Shown: positions 40,326 to 49,751, numbered from the stretch's first letter. The stretch is 64,000 nucleotides of DNA from Lentzea sp. NEAU-D7 (GCF_026242055.1 NZ_JAPJDL010000028.1:1-64000); one strand, 5' to 3'. The notes: a model not told the origin generated them from the sequence alone. Made by a program: numbers and translations.

Positions 40326-41438
40326 TTAACCCAGTCGTGTCGGCAGCACGCAGACCGGGATCGCGGTCTGCAGCGGCGTGCCGGACGGGGTCAGCCTGCC
40401 TGTGGCCTTGTCCACCGCGAACGACGTCACGTTGTTCGAGTTCTGGTTGGCCGCGAACAACAACGACCCGGTCGGGTCGAACGTGATGTGCCGCGGGTAC
40501 TTGCCGCCGACGGCGGTGGTGCCGGCCATCGTCAGCCCCGTACCGGTGACCGCGAAGAGCGCGATGCTGTCGTGCCCGCGGTTCGACAGGTAGACGTACC
40601 TGCCGTCCGCCGAGACCAGCACCTCGGCCGGGTAGTTCGTCGGGCCTCCGGACGGCACGGTCTTGAGCACCTGGCCCGGCGTGAGCGTCCCGTTCGCGTA
40701 GGCGCAGGTCACGATCGTCGAGTCCAGCTCGTTCGCCACGTAGGCGGTCTTGCCGTCCGGGTGGAACGCGATGTGCCGCGGCCCGGCGCCCGGCTTGACC
40801 TTGGCCTGCGAGACCTGGGTCAGCTTCCCGCCGGTGAACGAGTAGACGAACACCGAGTCGGCGCCGAGGTCGACCGCCGCCGCGTACCTGCCGGCCGTGT
40901 CGAACACGATGTGGTGCGCGTGCGGGCCTTCCTGGCGTTCCTTGTTCGGCCCGGACCCCTTGTGCTGCACCTTCTGCGTGCGCGCGCCGAGGCTGCCGTC
41001 CGCGTTGACCGGGAACACGCTGAGCGAGCCGGACGAGTAGTCGGCCGTGATCAGGTGCTTCCCGGACGGGTCGAGCGTCAGGTGGCACGGGTCGGCGCCA
41101 CCGGTGGCCTGCTTGTTGATCACCTTCAGCGTGGCCGCGTTGATCGCGGTGACCTCGCCCTGGGTGTTCTCGTTGACGGCGTAGAGGAACCTGCCGTCGC
41201 GCGACTCGATGACGAACGACGGGTTGACCACGCCGCTGATCACGCCGGTCGACTTCAGCTGCCCGGTCACGCTGTCGTAGGTGCCGATGCCGATGCCTTT
41301 GGCGCCGCCGCTCCACGTCGTGTAGGCGCCGAAGAACACTCTCCGCGTGGCGGCTGCCGCCTCAGCGGTTCCTCCGGTCATCAGCAGTCCAGCTCCCATG
41401 CCCATGGCTCCGAGAAAACGTCGCCGGTCCACACCCAC
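40326..41438 (-). CDS. Tat-exported lactonase-family beta-propeller protein
   Basis: 370 aa. Tat signal DRRRFLGAMGMGAG near the start and AEAAAA cleavage region, then repeats typical of the 6-phosphogluconolactonase-like seven-bladed propeller (DPCHLTLDPSGKHLITADYSSGS, GPRHIAFHPDGKTAYVANE, KYPRHITFDPTGSLLFAANQ). GTG 41438 follows GGAGG by 7 nt; upstream open frame is not used. Export makes a role in the pentose phosphate pathway unlikely; a secreted lactonase or binding propeller is inferred. Confidence 0.88.
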   Translation of the reverse strand: MGVDRRRFLGAMGMGAGLLMTGGTAEAAAATRRVFFGAYTTWSGGAKGIGIGTYDSVTGQLKSTGVISGVVNPSFVIESRDGRFLYAVNENTQGEVTAINAATLKVINKQATGGADPCHLTLDPSGKHLITADYSSGSLSVFPVNADGSLGARTQKVQHKGSGPNKERQEGPHAHHIVFDTAGRYAAAVDLGADSVFVYSFTGGKLTQVSQAKVKPGAGPRHIAFHPDGKTAYVANELDSTIVTCAYANGTLTPGQVLKTVPSGGPTNYPAEVLVSADGRYVYLSNRGHDSIALFAVTGTGLTMAGTTAVGGKYPRHITFDPTGSLLFAANQNSNNVTSFAVDKATGRLTPSGTPLQTAIPVCVLPTRLG

Positions 41439-41531
41439 GTCCGCACCTCCGGATGTACCTTTGCGGCGGCGGTGCAGCCCACACTGGCCCAGACCACTGC
41501 GGTCAGGCAATAGGTGCAATCAAGATTGCGT

Positions 41532-42365
41532 CTAGCGCAACGGGTCGTTCGCGATCAGCCGGGCCTTCTCGGCCTCGAGGTCGAAGGCGGGCGGCGGGAA
41601 CTTCGGGTCCATCTCGCGCAGGGTCTCCAGCAGCAGCCTGCTGACCGCCCAGTTCCGGTACCACTTGCGGTCGGCCGGGATCGCGTACCAGGGCGTGTCC
41701 CGGCAGTTCTTCAACGCCTGGATGTACGCGTCCTGGTACTTGGACCACTTCGACCGGACGTCGATGTCGGCCGGGTTGTACTTCCAGTTCTTCCTCGGGT
41801 CGTCCAGCCGCGCGAGCAGCCGTTCCTTCTGGACCTCCGGCGAGATGTGCAGGAAGCACTTGATCAGCGTGATGCCGGAGTCCGCGAGCTCGCGCTCGAA
41901 CGTGTTGATCTCCTTGTAGCGGGTGCGCAGCTCGGCGGCGGTGATCAGGCGCTCGACCTTCGGCACGAGCACGTCCTCGTAGTGCGAGCGGTCGAACGCG
42001 CCGAGGCGGCCCTTCTCCGGCAGGACCTTGCGGATGCGCCAGAGGTAGTGGTGGCGCAGTTCGGCGGCGGTCGGCTTCTTGAACGACGCGATGCGCACGC
42101 CCTGCGGGTTCACCAGGCCCAGGACGTGGCGGACCACGCCGCCCTTGCCCGAGGTGTCCATGCCTTGCAGGACGAGCAGGACCGCGCGGGAGTTCTCCGC
42201 GTAGAGCGCCTCCTGCAGCCCGTCCAGCTCGGCCCCGGTGGCGGCCAGGTCCTCGGCCGCCTCCTTCTTGTTCCCGGGACCGACGGGCCGGCCGGCGGGG
42301 TCGAGGGTGGAGAGATCCACCTCTTCGAGTCGCAGCGCGTCACGAACCGACTTCTTCGCCATCAT
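41532..42365 (-). CDS. ppk2: PPK2-family polyphosphate kinase
   Basis: 277 aa from ATG 42365 (ATG 42362 also possible). Walker A GMDTSGKGG (68-76), lid/substrate segment SFKKPTAAELRHHYLWR, Walker B region GAFDRSHYEDVL (123-133). PPK2 enzymes use polyphosphate to phosphorylate nucleotides; the KKPT and DRSHYED signature places it in the class I-like/actinobacterial branch but nucleotide preference is not readable. Monocistronic, divergent from ornithine aminotransferase. Confidence 0.93.
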   Translation of the reverse strand: MMAKKSVRDALRLEEVDLSTLDPAGRPVGPGNKKEAAEDLAATGAELDGLQEALYAENSRAVLLVLQGMDTSGKGGVVRHVLGLVNPQGVRIASFKKPTAAELRHHYLWRIRKVLPEKGRLGAFDRSHYEDVLVPKVERLITAAELRTRYKEINTFERELADSGITLIKCFLHISPEVQKERLLARLDDPRKNWKYNPADIDVRSKWSKYQDAYIQALKNCRDTPWYAIPADRKWYRNWAVSRLLLETLREMDPKFPPPAFDLEAEKARLIANDPLR

Positions 42366-42502
42366 CTGACCGTAGCGATTCACCGCTGATTCCGCCCGCT
42401 GTGCAAGCAACAACCACTGATTGATGAATCTACGCAACAAACTGATGCAGTGCGCAACGCTTCACGGTCGATATCGCTTGTAGACCCCCTTAGCCTTGGA
42501 GG

Positions 42503-43747
42503 ATGACCGCCATCGCTGCCCACCACACCGCGGGAACCATGAACCTGGCTAGCGCTGACTACATCGCCCTCGACGAGGAATGGAGCACGCACAACTACCA
42601 CCCGCTGCCGGTGGTCATCTCGCACGGCGAGGGTTCGTGGGTCACCGACGTCGAGGGACGCCGCTACCTGGACTTCCTGTCCGGCTACTCGTCGCTGAAC
42701 TTCGGGCACCGCCACCCCGCCCTGGTGGCCGCCGCCGTCGAGCAGCTCGGCCGCGTCACGCTCACCAGCCGCGCGTTCCACCACGACCAGTTCGGCCCGT
42801 TCTGCCGCGAGCTGGCCGCCCTGACCGGCACCGAGATGGTGCTCGCGATGAACTCCGGCGCCGAGGCCGTCGAGTCCGCGATCAAGGTCGCGCGCAAGTG
42901 GGCGTACCAGGTCAAGGGCGTGCCGGAGGGCACGGCGGAGATCATCGTCGCCGGCTCCAACTTCCACGGCCGCACCACGACGATCGTGTCGTTCTCGACC
43001 GACGAGACCGCGCGCAACGACTTCGGCCCGTTCACCCCCGGCTTCAAGGTCGTCAAGTACGGCGCGCTCGACGAGATCGAGTCCGCCATCTCGCCGCGCA
43101 CGGCCGCCGTGCTGCTGGAGCCCATCCAGGGTGAGGCCGGCGTCGTCGTGCCGCCCGCCGGGTACCTGGCCGGGATCCGCCGCCTGTGCGACGAGAACAA
43201 CGTGCTGATGATCGCCGACGAGATCCAGTCCGGCCTCGGCCGCACCGGCGAGCTGTTCGCTCTCGACCACGAGGGCGTGCGCGCCGACCTGTACACGCTC
43301 GGCAAGGCGCTGGGCGGCGGCATCCTGCCGGTGTCCGCGGTGGTCGGGTCGCGCGCGGTGCTGGGCGTGCTGAAGCCCGGCGAGCACGGGTCGACGTTCG
43401 GCGGCAACCCGCTCGCGTGCGCCGTGGGCCGCGCGGTCGTGGGGCTGCTGGCGACCGGCGAGTTCCAGCAGCGCTCGCGGGAGATGGGCGCGTACCTGCA
43501 CGCCGAGCTGAACAAGCTGGTCGGTCACGGCGTGGCCGAGGTGCGCGGGCGCGGGCTGTGGGCCGGCGTCGAGATCGCGCCCGGCGGCCCGGTCGGCCGC
43601 GCCGCGTCGGAGGCTCTGGCGACGCGCGGCGTGCTCTGCAAGGAGACGCACGCCTCGACGTTGCGCGTCGCGCCGCCGCTGGTGATCACGCGGGACGAGA
43701 TCGACCTGGGTGTGCGAGCGATCGCCGAGGTTGTTCGTCCCGTTTAG
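42503..43747 (+). CDS. rocD: Ornithine aminotransferase
   Basis: 414 aa class-III PLP aminotransferase. The start region ALDEEWSTHNYHPLPVVIS is specific for ornithine aminotransferases; PLP lysine Lys268 (TLGKALGGG), Asp239 (IADEIQSG), and FGGNPLACAV are intact. It converts ornithine and 2-oxoglutarate to glutamate semialdehyde and glutamate. GGAGG directly abuts ATG 42503 with no spacer, so a start at ATG 42539 (with GGGAA) or a leaderless message should be considered. A strong terminator follows. Confidence 0.88.
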   Translation: MTAIAAHHTAGTMNLASADYIALDEEWSTHNYHPLPVVISHGEGSWVTDVEGRRYLDFLSGYSSLNFGHRHPALVAAAVEQLGRVTLTSRAFHHDQFGPFCRELAALTGTEMVLAMNSGAEAVESAIKVARKWAYQVKGVPEGTAEIIVAGSNFHGRTTTIVSFSTDETARNDFGPFTPGFKVVKYGALDEIESAISPRTAAVLLEPIQGEAGVVVPPAGYLAGIRRLCDENNVLMIADEIQSGLGRTGELFALDHEGVRADLYTLGKALGGGILPVSAVVGSRAVLGVLKPGEHGSTFGGNPLACAVGRAVVGLLATGEFQQRSREMGAYLHAELNKLVGHGVAEVRGRGLWAGVEIAPGGPVGRAASEALATRGVLCKETHASTLRVAPPLVITRDEIDLGVRAIAEVVRPV

Positions 43748-43776
43748 GGTGATTTCTACTCATAGCCAGGTCACAA

Positions 43777-43812
43777 ATGCGGCGGACGGGCCACCTGGGC
43801 CGTCCGCCGCAT
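43777..43812 (+). terminator. 13-bp perfect hairpin after rocD
   Basis: Arms 43777-43789 and 43800-43812 (ATGCGGCGGACGG and complement), loop of 10 nt. It ends only 5 bp before the ATG of the DUF2252 gene, so that gene cannot have a normal promoter and SD downstream of it. Confidence 0.85.
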
Positions 43813-43817
43813 GCATC

Positions 43818-45212
43818 ATGACTCTTATGGGTGAACGGGTGCGTGCTGAGGCCGCTGCCGCGCTGGGCAGATGGGTTGAGCCGGAAGAGGTCTACGCCGA
43901 GGGGCGCGCACTGCGGTCCTCAGTGGACTTCAAGGCGCACCGAGCGATGTCGCTGGCGCGCTCGCGACCGTCCGTGCTGGAGTTCATGCGCGCCAGCAAC
44001 GAGGGCCGGCTGGAGCACCTCGTCCCGTTGCGGGTCGGCCGGATGCTCCAGAACCCGTTCGCGTTCTTCCGCGGCGCGGCCGGGCTGCAGGCGGGCGATC
44101 TCGCCGCCGGTTGCTCGACGGGCCTTCACGCTCAGCTGTGCGGTGATGCACACGCAGCGAACTTCGGCCTCTACGGCACGCCCGAGGGCCAGATCGTCAT
44201 GGACATCAACGACTTCGACGAGACGCTGCCCGGTCCCTGGGAGTGGGACCTCAAGCGGCTCGTCGCCTCGCTGGTGCTGGCCGGGCGCGTGGGCGGCGTG
44301 TCGGACAAGGGCTGCCGCGACGCCGCCGAGGACGCCGTGAGGGCGTACCGGGGCACGATCCGGCACCTCGCCGAGATCCCGTTCATGGACTCGTGGACCG
44401 CTCTGGGCGACGAGTCCACGCTGTCGAAGGTGAAGGCCGACGACCTGCTCAACGACTTCTCCAAGGCCGCCGAGAAGTCGCGCAGGAACACCAGCGCGAG
44501 GTTCGCGGCCAAGTGGACCACGCACGACGGCGAGAAGTGGCGCTTCGTCACGAACCCGCCCACGTTCACCGAGGCCACTCCCCCGACGAAGGCGGCCGTG
44601 ATCGCCGCGCTGCCGTCCTACGTGGACACCCTGCGCGAGTCGCGGACGAACCTGATCATGCGCTACGGCGTGTCGGACGTGGCGTTCCGCGTCGTCGGCA
44701 CCGGCAGCGTCGGCCTGCGCAACTACCTGATCCTGTTGCACGGCAACGGCTCCGAGGCCCTGGTGCTGCAGGCCAAGGAGGCCAGGCCGTCCGCGCTGCA
44801 ACCGTTCCTGCCCGCCGAGCCCGCCAAGCACGAGGGCAAGCGGATCGTGCACGGCGCGCGGCTCGTGCAGGCGGAGACCGACATCCTGCTGGGCTGGACG
44901 ACGATCGAGGGCCGGCACTTCATCGTGCGGCAGTTCCGCAACCGCAAGGGCGAGATCGACGCGACCACGCTGAAGCGCGACGACCTCGACGACTACGGCC
45001 GCTTCGCAGGCGCGCTGCTGGCCCGCGCGCATACCCGGTCCCTCGACCCGCGGCTGCTGGCCGGGTACTTCCAGAACGGCGACGGCGACGACCTGGACGA
45101 GGCCTTCGCCAAGTACGCGTTCGACTACGCCGACCAGACCGAGGCGGACCACGCCGAGCTGGCCAGGCTGGTCAAGAACGGGAAGCTGCCCGCGACCGCC
45201 GAGGTCCGCTGA
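43818..45212 (+). CDS. DUF2252 family protein
   Basis: About 464 aa from ATG 43818 (461 from ATG 43827). Kinase-like features: LCGDAHAANFGLYG (catalytic-loop-like HxxN), MDINDFDETLPGPWEWDLKRL (metal-binding-like DFDE) and KEARPSAL. DUF2252 is related to the protein-kinase-like fold, function unknown. No SD precedes the start because a terminator hairpin ends 5 bp before it; either the message is leaderless or a later GTG (GERVRAEA) is used. Confidence 0.85.
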   Translation: MTLMGERVRAEAAAALGRWVEPEEVYAEGRALRSSVDFKAHRAMSLARSRPSVLEFMRASNEGRLEHLVPLRVGRMLQNPFAFFRGAAGLQAGDLAAGCSTGLHAQLCGDAHAANFGLYGTPEGQIVMDINDFDETLPGPWEWDLKRLVASLVLAGRVGGVSDKGCRDAAEDAVRAYRGTIRHLAEIPFMDSWTALGDESTLSKVKADDLLNDFSKAAEKSRRNTSARFAAKWTTHDGEKWRFVTNPPTFTEATPPTKAAVIAALPSYVDTLRESRTNLIMRYGVSDVAFRVVGTGSVGLRNYLILLHGNGSEALVLQAKEARPSALQPFLPAEPAKHEGKRIVHGARLVQAETDILLGWTTIEGRHFIVRQFRNRKGEIDATTLKRDDLDDYGRFAGALLARAHTRSLDPRLLAGYFQNGDGDDLDEAFAKYAFDYADQTEADHAELARLVKNGKLPATAEVR

Positions 45213-45256
45213 CGCGCCTTCAGGCCCTCACTCCGGAGTTGACCTAGCCTGGCGGT

Positions 45257-45661
45257 ATGAAGATCCGCCGCGCCGCCTCCGCCGACGACGTGTTCGCCGC
45301 CGCGCACCTGTTCGACGCGCCGCCGCGGCCGGACGCGACCGCCCGGTTCCTGGCGCAGGATCACAGCCACCTGCTGATCGCCTACATCGGCGACCAGCCC
45401 GCCGGGTTCGTCTCCGGGGTGGAGACCACGCACCCGGACAAGGGCACCGAGATGTTCCTCTACGAGCTGGGCGTGGACGACGCGTTCCTGCGCCGCGGCA
45501 TCGGCACCGCGCTGGTCGAGGCGTTGAAGGTCCTTGCGGTGGAACGGGGTTGCTACGCGATGTGGACCGGTACCGCCGCCGGGGACACGGCGGCGCAGGC
45601 GACCTACCGGAAGGCGGGCGGGGCGGTCGACGACGGCGCCTTCGTCAGCTGGGAGCTGTGA
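45257..45661 (+). CDS. GNAT acetyltransferase, AAC(3)-I-like
   Basis: 134 aa. The acetyl-CoA motif FLYELGVDDAFLRRGIGTALVEALK (about 67-91) and ATYRKAGG near the end are typical; the arrangement resembles the aminoglycoside 3-N-acetyltransferase I group. Acting on an aminoglycoside is possible, but many such chromosomal enzymes have other amine substrates. ATG 45257, 44 bp after DUF2252. Confidence 0.82.
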   Translation: MKIRRAASADDVFAAAHLFDAPPRPDATARFLAQDHSHLLIAYIGDQPAGFVSGVETTHPDKGTEMFLYELGVDDAFLRRGIGTALVEALKVLAVERGCYAMWTGTAAGDTAAQATYRKAGGAVDDGAFVSWEL

Positions 45662-45689
45662 CCGCGTCGACTTCGCCCCTCCCCGCCTG

Positions 45690-46049
45690 TCACTTGGTGA
45701 GGTACAGGTACTCGATCCTGCACTGCGTGCAGCCGGTCTGATCACCCTTGTTGAAGGTGTGCACCTTGGTCTGGCCGTCGGCGGCGTCCCAGAAGGTGAA
45801 CCAGCCGCTGTTCGCACCGGCGTTGAACCACGTGATGCCGTCCAGCTCGAGCAACAGCATGTCCGGGCCCGAGTTGTTGTAGCAGTACTTGTCCTTCACG
45901 TCGTGGTGGCGGAAGAACGCGGTGAAGTCGGTGCGCGCGTCGCACACCCCCTGATCGAGGATCCGATTGACCGCCGAGGCCGGAGCGGCGAAGCCGAGGA
46001 GGCTCACCACCACCGCGAGCAGGCTGACGATCGACAAGCGGAGTTGCAC
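45690..46049 (-). CDS. Small secreted Cys-containing protein
   Basis: 119 aa. Clear Sec signal peptide (1-26, cleavage after APASA). The mature part is about 93 aa with four Cys (GVCDARTDF, DKYCYNN, GCTQCRIEYLYL), suggesting two disulfides, and a beta-rich GxxxWFTFWDAADGQTKVHTF core; a small crystallin-like or inhibitor fold is possible but unproven. GTG 46049 is 9 bp after the ABC-F stop, so it is co-transcribed at least partly. Confidence 0.75.
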   Translation of the reverse strand: MQLRLSIVSLLAVVVSLLGFAAPASAVNRILDQGVCDARTDFTAFFRHHDVKDKYCYNNSGPDMLLLELDGITWFNAGANSGWFTFWDAADGQTKVHTFNKGDQTGCTQCRIEYLYLTK

Positions 46050-46058
46050 ATAGGTCCG

Positions 46059-47654
46059 CTACGTCCAGACCGGTTCGTCCACTTCGGACACCAGGCCGTC
46101 CGCCCGGAAGTGCAGGAACCGGTCGAAAGACTTCGCGAACCACCGGTCGTGCGTGACCGCGACGACCGTGCCCTCGAAGTCGTTCAGCGCGTTCTGCAAG
46201 GCCTCCGCCGAGGCGAGGTCGAGGTTGTCCGTCGGCTCGTCGAGCAGCAGCAGCGTCGCCCCGGACAGTTCCAGCAGCAGGATCTGGAACCGCGCCTGCT
46301 GCCCACCGGAGAGGTTCTCGAACCGCTGGTCGCCCGCCTGGTGCAGGCCGTAGCGCTGCAGCACCGACATCGCCGCGCCCCGGTCCTTGCCGCCGCGCTG
46401 GCCCTCGCCGTGCCAGAGGATGTCCACGAGCGTGCGGCCGAGCCATTCCGGGTGCTCGTGCGTCTGCGCGAACAGGCCCGCCACGACCCGTGCGCCGAGC
46501 TTCCACCTGCCGGTGGTCTTCACGTCGTCGCCGCCGAGCAGCCGCAGGAAGTGGCTCTTGCCGGAGCCGTTCGCGCCCAGCACCGCGACCCGGTCGCCGA
46601 AGAAGATCTCCTGGGAGAACGGCTTCATCAGCCCGGTCAGCTCCAGGTCCTCGCACGTGATCGCGCGAACGCCGGTGCGGCCGCCTTTCAGGCGCGGGGT
46701 GACCTTCTCGTCCTGAGGGATCTCCGGCGGCGGGCCCGCCTGCTCGTACCGTTCGAGGCGCGCGGCCATGACCCGGTACTTCTGAGCCATCACCTCGGAG
46801 GACTTGGCCAGCTGCTGGAGCGTGCGGACGAGGTCCTTGAGCCGTTCGTGCTCCTCGTTCCAGCGCCGGTGGTCTTCCAGCAGCCTGTCGATGCGTTTCG
46901 CCCGGGCGCCGTGCCACGTCCCGAACGAGCCCGCGTGCGTCCACGCGGAACGCGCCTCGACCGTGACGACGTGCGTCGCGGCGGTGGACAGCAGCTCACG
47001 GTCGTGGCTGACGACGAGAACGGCCTTGTCGGTGGCGCGAAGACGGTCCTCCAGCCAGCGCTTGCCGGGGACGTCGAGGTAGTTGTCGGGCTCGTCGAGC
47101 AGCAGGACCTGCTCGTGGCCGCGCAGCAGGGTCTCCAGGACCAGCCGCTTCTGCTCACCGCCGGAGAGCGTGCGGACCTCGCGGAACCGGGCCCGGTCGT
47201 AGGGCAGGCCGAGGGCGGCGACGGTGACGGTGTCCCAGAGGACCTCGATGTCGTACCCGCCCGCCTCGCCGTAGCCGGAGAGGGCGTTCGCGTACCGCAT
47301 CTGGGCGGCTTCGTCGTCGGTGTCCATCAACGCGAGCTCGGCGTCGTCGAGCTCCTTCGCCGCCACTCGCAACGCTTCGGGGGCGACCGACAGCAGCAGG
47401 TCGCGCACCAGCGAGTCGTCGCGCACAGAGCCGATGAACTGCGGCATCACCACCAGCCCGCCCTGTACGTGCACGCTGCCCTGCTTCGGGGCGAGCTCCC
47501 CCGACAGGATCCGTTGCAGCGTCGTCTTGCCGGCACCGTTCGCGCCGACGAGCGCGACCACGGTCCCGCCGCTCACCTTGAACGAGACGTCGCGGAACAG
47601 CTCCCTGCCGTCGGGCAGGACGTACGCGAGGCCGTTCGCCTCCAGATAACCCAC
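46059..47654 (-). CDS. ABC-F family ATP-binding protein
   Basis: 531 aa with two ABC domains and no membrane part. Walker A at 37-44 (GANGAGKT) and 360-367 (GANGSGKS), signatures LSGGEQ (163-168) and LSGGQQ (448-453), Walker B LLLDEPDNYLD (184-194) and LLLDEPTDNLD (469-479). The linker is about 80 aa (240-320). ABC-F proteins act on the ribosome as translation factors or antibiotic protectors; which one cannot be told. GTG 47654 has only a weak SD. Confidence 0.9.
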   Translation of the reverse strand: MGYLEANGLAYVLPDGRELFRDVSFKVSGGTVVALVGANGAGKTTLQRILSGELAPKQGSVHVQGGLVVMPQFIGSVRDDSLVRDLLLSVAPEALRVAAKELDDAELALMDTDDEAAQMRYANALSGYGEAGGYDIEVLWDTVTVAALGLPYDRARFREVRTLSGGEQKRLVLETLLRGHEQVLLLDEPDNYLDVPGKRWLEDRLRATDKAVLVVSHDRELLSTAATHVVTVEARSAWTHAGSFGTWHGARAKRIDRLLEDHRRWNEEHERLKDLVRTLQQLAKSSEVMAQKYRVMAARLERYEQAGPPPEIPQDEKVTPRLKGGRTGVRAITCEDLELTGLMKPFSQEIFFGDRVAVLGANGSGKSHFLRLLGGDDVKTTGRWKLGARVVAGLFAQTHEHPEWLGRTLVDILWHGEGQRGGKDRGAAMSVLQRYGLHQAGDQRFENLSGGQQARFQILLLELSGATLLLLDEPTDNLDLASAEALQNALNDFEGTVVAVTHDRWFAKSFDRFLHFRADGLVSEVDEPVWT

Positions 47655-47702
47655 GCCCGTGATGGTCGGGGTCGCCGAACGGGAACGCCAGCGAGTTTCC
47701 GA

Positions 47703-47948
47703 TCAGCGCAGGCGGAGCGGGTACCTGCGCAGCACCAGCACGCCGGACGTGACCAGCAGGCACTGGAAGGCGGGGCCGAGCGCGCCGATCACCGTCAGCA
47801 GCACCGTGAGACCGCCGAAGACGACAAGGAGGGAGTAGAACAGCCAGGGGCGCACCTGGCGGTTCATCGTGCGGGCGAGTCTCGGCTCGTCCGCGAGCAG
47901 CCGCTGTTCGATCTCCTCGAGCGAGCGGCGTTCGGCTTCACTCAGCAT
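47703..47948 (-). CDS. DUF3040-like small membrane protein
   Basis: 81 aa. MLSEAERRSLEEIEQRLLADEP is the DUF3040 signature, followed by two membrane segments (about 35-55 and 57-75). ATG 47948 has GGAGG 6 nt upstream, which decides against the longer frame. Function unknown. Confidence 0.85.
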   Translation of the reverse strand: MLSEAERRSLEEIEQRLLADEPRLARTMNRQVRPWLFYSLLVVFGGLTVLLTVIGALGPAFQCLLVTSGVLVLRRYPLRLR

Positions 47949-48021
47949 CAGTGCCTCCGGAGGACGTCGGGACGTCATCATTCCCGCCCGCCACCCAGTG
48001 GATACTCGAACGCCGCCGGAG

Positions 48022-49014
48022 TCAAACCCGAGAAAGCGCGACCAATCGGCTGACGGCACGCAGGTACTTCTTGCGGTAACCGCCGCGCAGCATCTCCTCG
48101 GTGAACAGCTCCGAGAGCGGCTGCCCCGACACCGCCACCGGGATGTCGCGGTCGTAGAGCCGGTCGCCGAACGCCACGAGCCTCAGCCCGACGCTCTGGT
48201 CGGGCGCGGGCTTGACGTCCTTGAGGTGCACGGCGGTGACGCCGTCGAGCAGCCGGCCGTACTTCGACGGGTGGATGCGGGCGAGCGCCTTGCAGAGGTC
48301 GTCGAAGTCGTCGAGGGTCGAGCCCTCGGTGTTCGAGGCCTTGACGACCAGGTCGGTGTCCGACATCGGCGCCGGGGCCTCGGGCAGACCGCGGTGGCGG
48401 TAGTCGGGGCCGTCAACGCGCACGACGTCGAACTTCGAGGACATCGACTGGATCTCGCGCAGGAAGTCGGCGGCGGCGAACCGGCCCTCACCGAGCTTGT
48501 CCGGCAGCGTGTTCGAGGTGGCCGCGACGTGCACGCCGGCCGCGATCAGCTCCTTGATCAGGCGCGTGACCAGCATCGTGTCGCCGGGGTCGTCGAGCTC
48601 GAACTCGTCGATGGCGAGCAGCTTGTGGCCGGACAGCCTCTTCACGGCCTCGGGGAAAGTCAGGACGCCGACCATGTTCGTCAGCTCGACGAACGTGCCG
48701 TACGCCTTCGGGCCGGGCACGGCGTGCCAGAGCGAGGCGAGCAGGTGGGTCTTGCCGACGCCGAAGCCGCCGTCGAGGTAGAGGCCGAGCTTGCCCTCGT
48801 CGGAGTCCCTGGACCCGAACAGCGACCACTTCCTGCGACGCGTGCTGACCTGCGCGGCGAACAGGCGGCCCGCCTCGACCGCGGCGGCCTGCGAGGGCTC
48901 TTCTGGGTTCGGGATGTAGGTGTCGAAGCTGACCGAGTCGAACCTCGGTGGCGGTACCAGGCCCTCGATCAGTTCGTCGGCACCGATCTGGGGATCCCGG
49001 TCGGACAAGCGCAT
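48022..49014 (-). CDS. zapE: ZapE/AFG1-like ATPase
   Basis: 330 aa AAA-type ATPase. Walker A GGFGVGKT (82-89) after GLYLDGG, Walker B LLAIDEFELDDPGD, sensor AATSNTLPDKL. ZapE modulates the Z-ring in E. coli; the actinobacterial homolog (Rv2670c type) is less studied. It is divergent from the ribD-like gene with 33 bp between starts, the same arrangement I recall from Mycobacterium tuberculosis. Confidence 0.9.
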   Translation of the reverse strand: MRLSDRDPQIGADELIEGLVPPPRFDSVSFDTYIPNPEEPSQAAAVEAGRLFAAQVSTRRRKWSLFGSRDSDEGKLGLYLDGGFGVGKTHLLASLWHAVPGPKAYGTFVELTNMVGVLTFPEAVKRLSGHKLLAIDEFELDDPGDTMLVTRLIKELIAAGVHVAATSNTLPDKLGEGRFAAADFLREIQSMSSKFDVVRVDGPDYRHRGLPEAPAPMSDTDLVVKASNTEGSTLDDFDDLCKALARIHPSKYGRLLDGVTAVHLKDVKPAPDQSVGLRLVAFGDRLYDRDIPVAVSGQPLSELFTEEMLRGGYRKKYLRAVSRLVALSRV

Positions 49015-49047
49015 GCCCGCAGCTTATCGGCGTGATGGGATGGCCCG

Positions 49048-49734
49048 GTGGAGATGTTGTGGCCCTCACCAGGCGTTGAGATGACCGACACAGCCCTCGA
49101 GTCGCTGTACGGCTATCCCCCCGACCGGACCTGGGTCACCGCGAACTTCGTGTCCAGCGTGGACGGCGCGGTGTCGGTCGACGGCCGGTCCGCCGGGCTC
49201 GGCTCGCCCGCGGACCGGCGGATCTACCTGCTCGGGCGAGAACTCGCCGACGTCGTGCTGGTGGGCTCGGCGACCGTGCTGGCCGAGGGCTACCGGGGCG
49301 CGAGGCGCGCCAGGCCGTTGCCGATCGCCGTGGTGACGGCACGCGGGTCGCTGACGCCGGACCTGCCGCTGTTCACCGACACCGCCGTGCCGCCGATCGT
49401 GATCACGACCGAGGCCGCCCGGATGCCCGCGCTGCCCGCCGACGTGATCATCGCCGGGGAGACCGAGGTGGACCTGGGCGTGGCGGTCGAGGAGCTCGCG
49501 GCACGGGGACTGCACCGGATCGACCTCGAGGGCGGGCCGCGGCTGTTCGGGTCGATGGTGGCCGCCGGCCTGGTGGACGCGCTGAACCTGACGGTGTCGC
49601 CCCTGCTCGCGGTGGGTGACTCGGCGCGGATCGCGCACGGTCCGGTGATCCCGCCCGTGGATCTCGCACTGGCGTCGGTGCTGCGCGCGGACGACGTGCT
49701 GTTGCTGCGGTACCAGCGGCGGAATTCCAGCTGA
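49048..49734 (+). CDS. RibD C-terminal-type pyrimidine/dihydrofolate reductase
   Basis: 228 aa. RibD_C reductase fold: WVTANFVSSVDGAVSVDG, DVVLVGSATVLAEGY and GLHRIDLEGGPRLFGSMVAAGLVD are the NADPH/substrate segments. There is no deaminase domain, so it is a stand-alone reductase like Rv2671, which I recall as having dihydrofolate reductase-like activity. GTG 49048 is used because relatives begin ME(M/L)LWP. Confidence 0.87.
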   Translation: MEMLWPSPGVEMTDTALESLYGYPPDRTWVTANFVSSVDGAVSVDGRSAGLGSPADRRIYLLGRELADVVLVGSATVLAEGYRGARRARPLPIAVVTARGSLTPDLPLFTDTAVPPIVITTEAARMPALPADVIIAGETEVDLGVAVEELAARGLHRIDLEGGPRLFGSMVAAGLVDALNLTVSPLLAVGDSARIAHGPVIPPVDLALASVLRADDVLLLRYQRRNSS

Positions 49735-49751
49735 AGAGGCAGGATGTGCGC

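Noticed and set aside
45690..46944. A 400-codon minus-strand frame fusing the ABC-F end and the small secreted protein
   Set aside because: It is an out-of-phase reading of two genes; the ABC-F motifs and the signal peptide are in the other frames.
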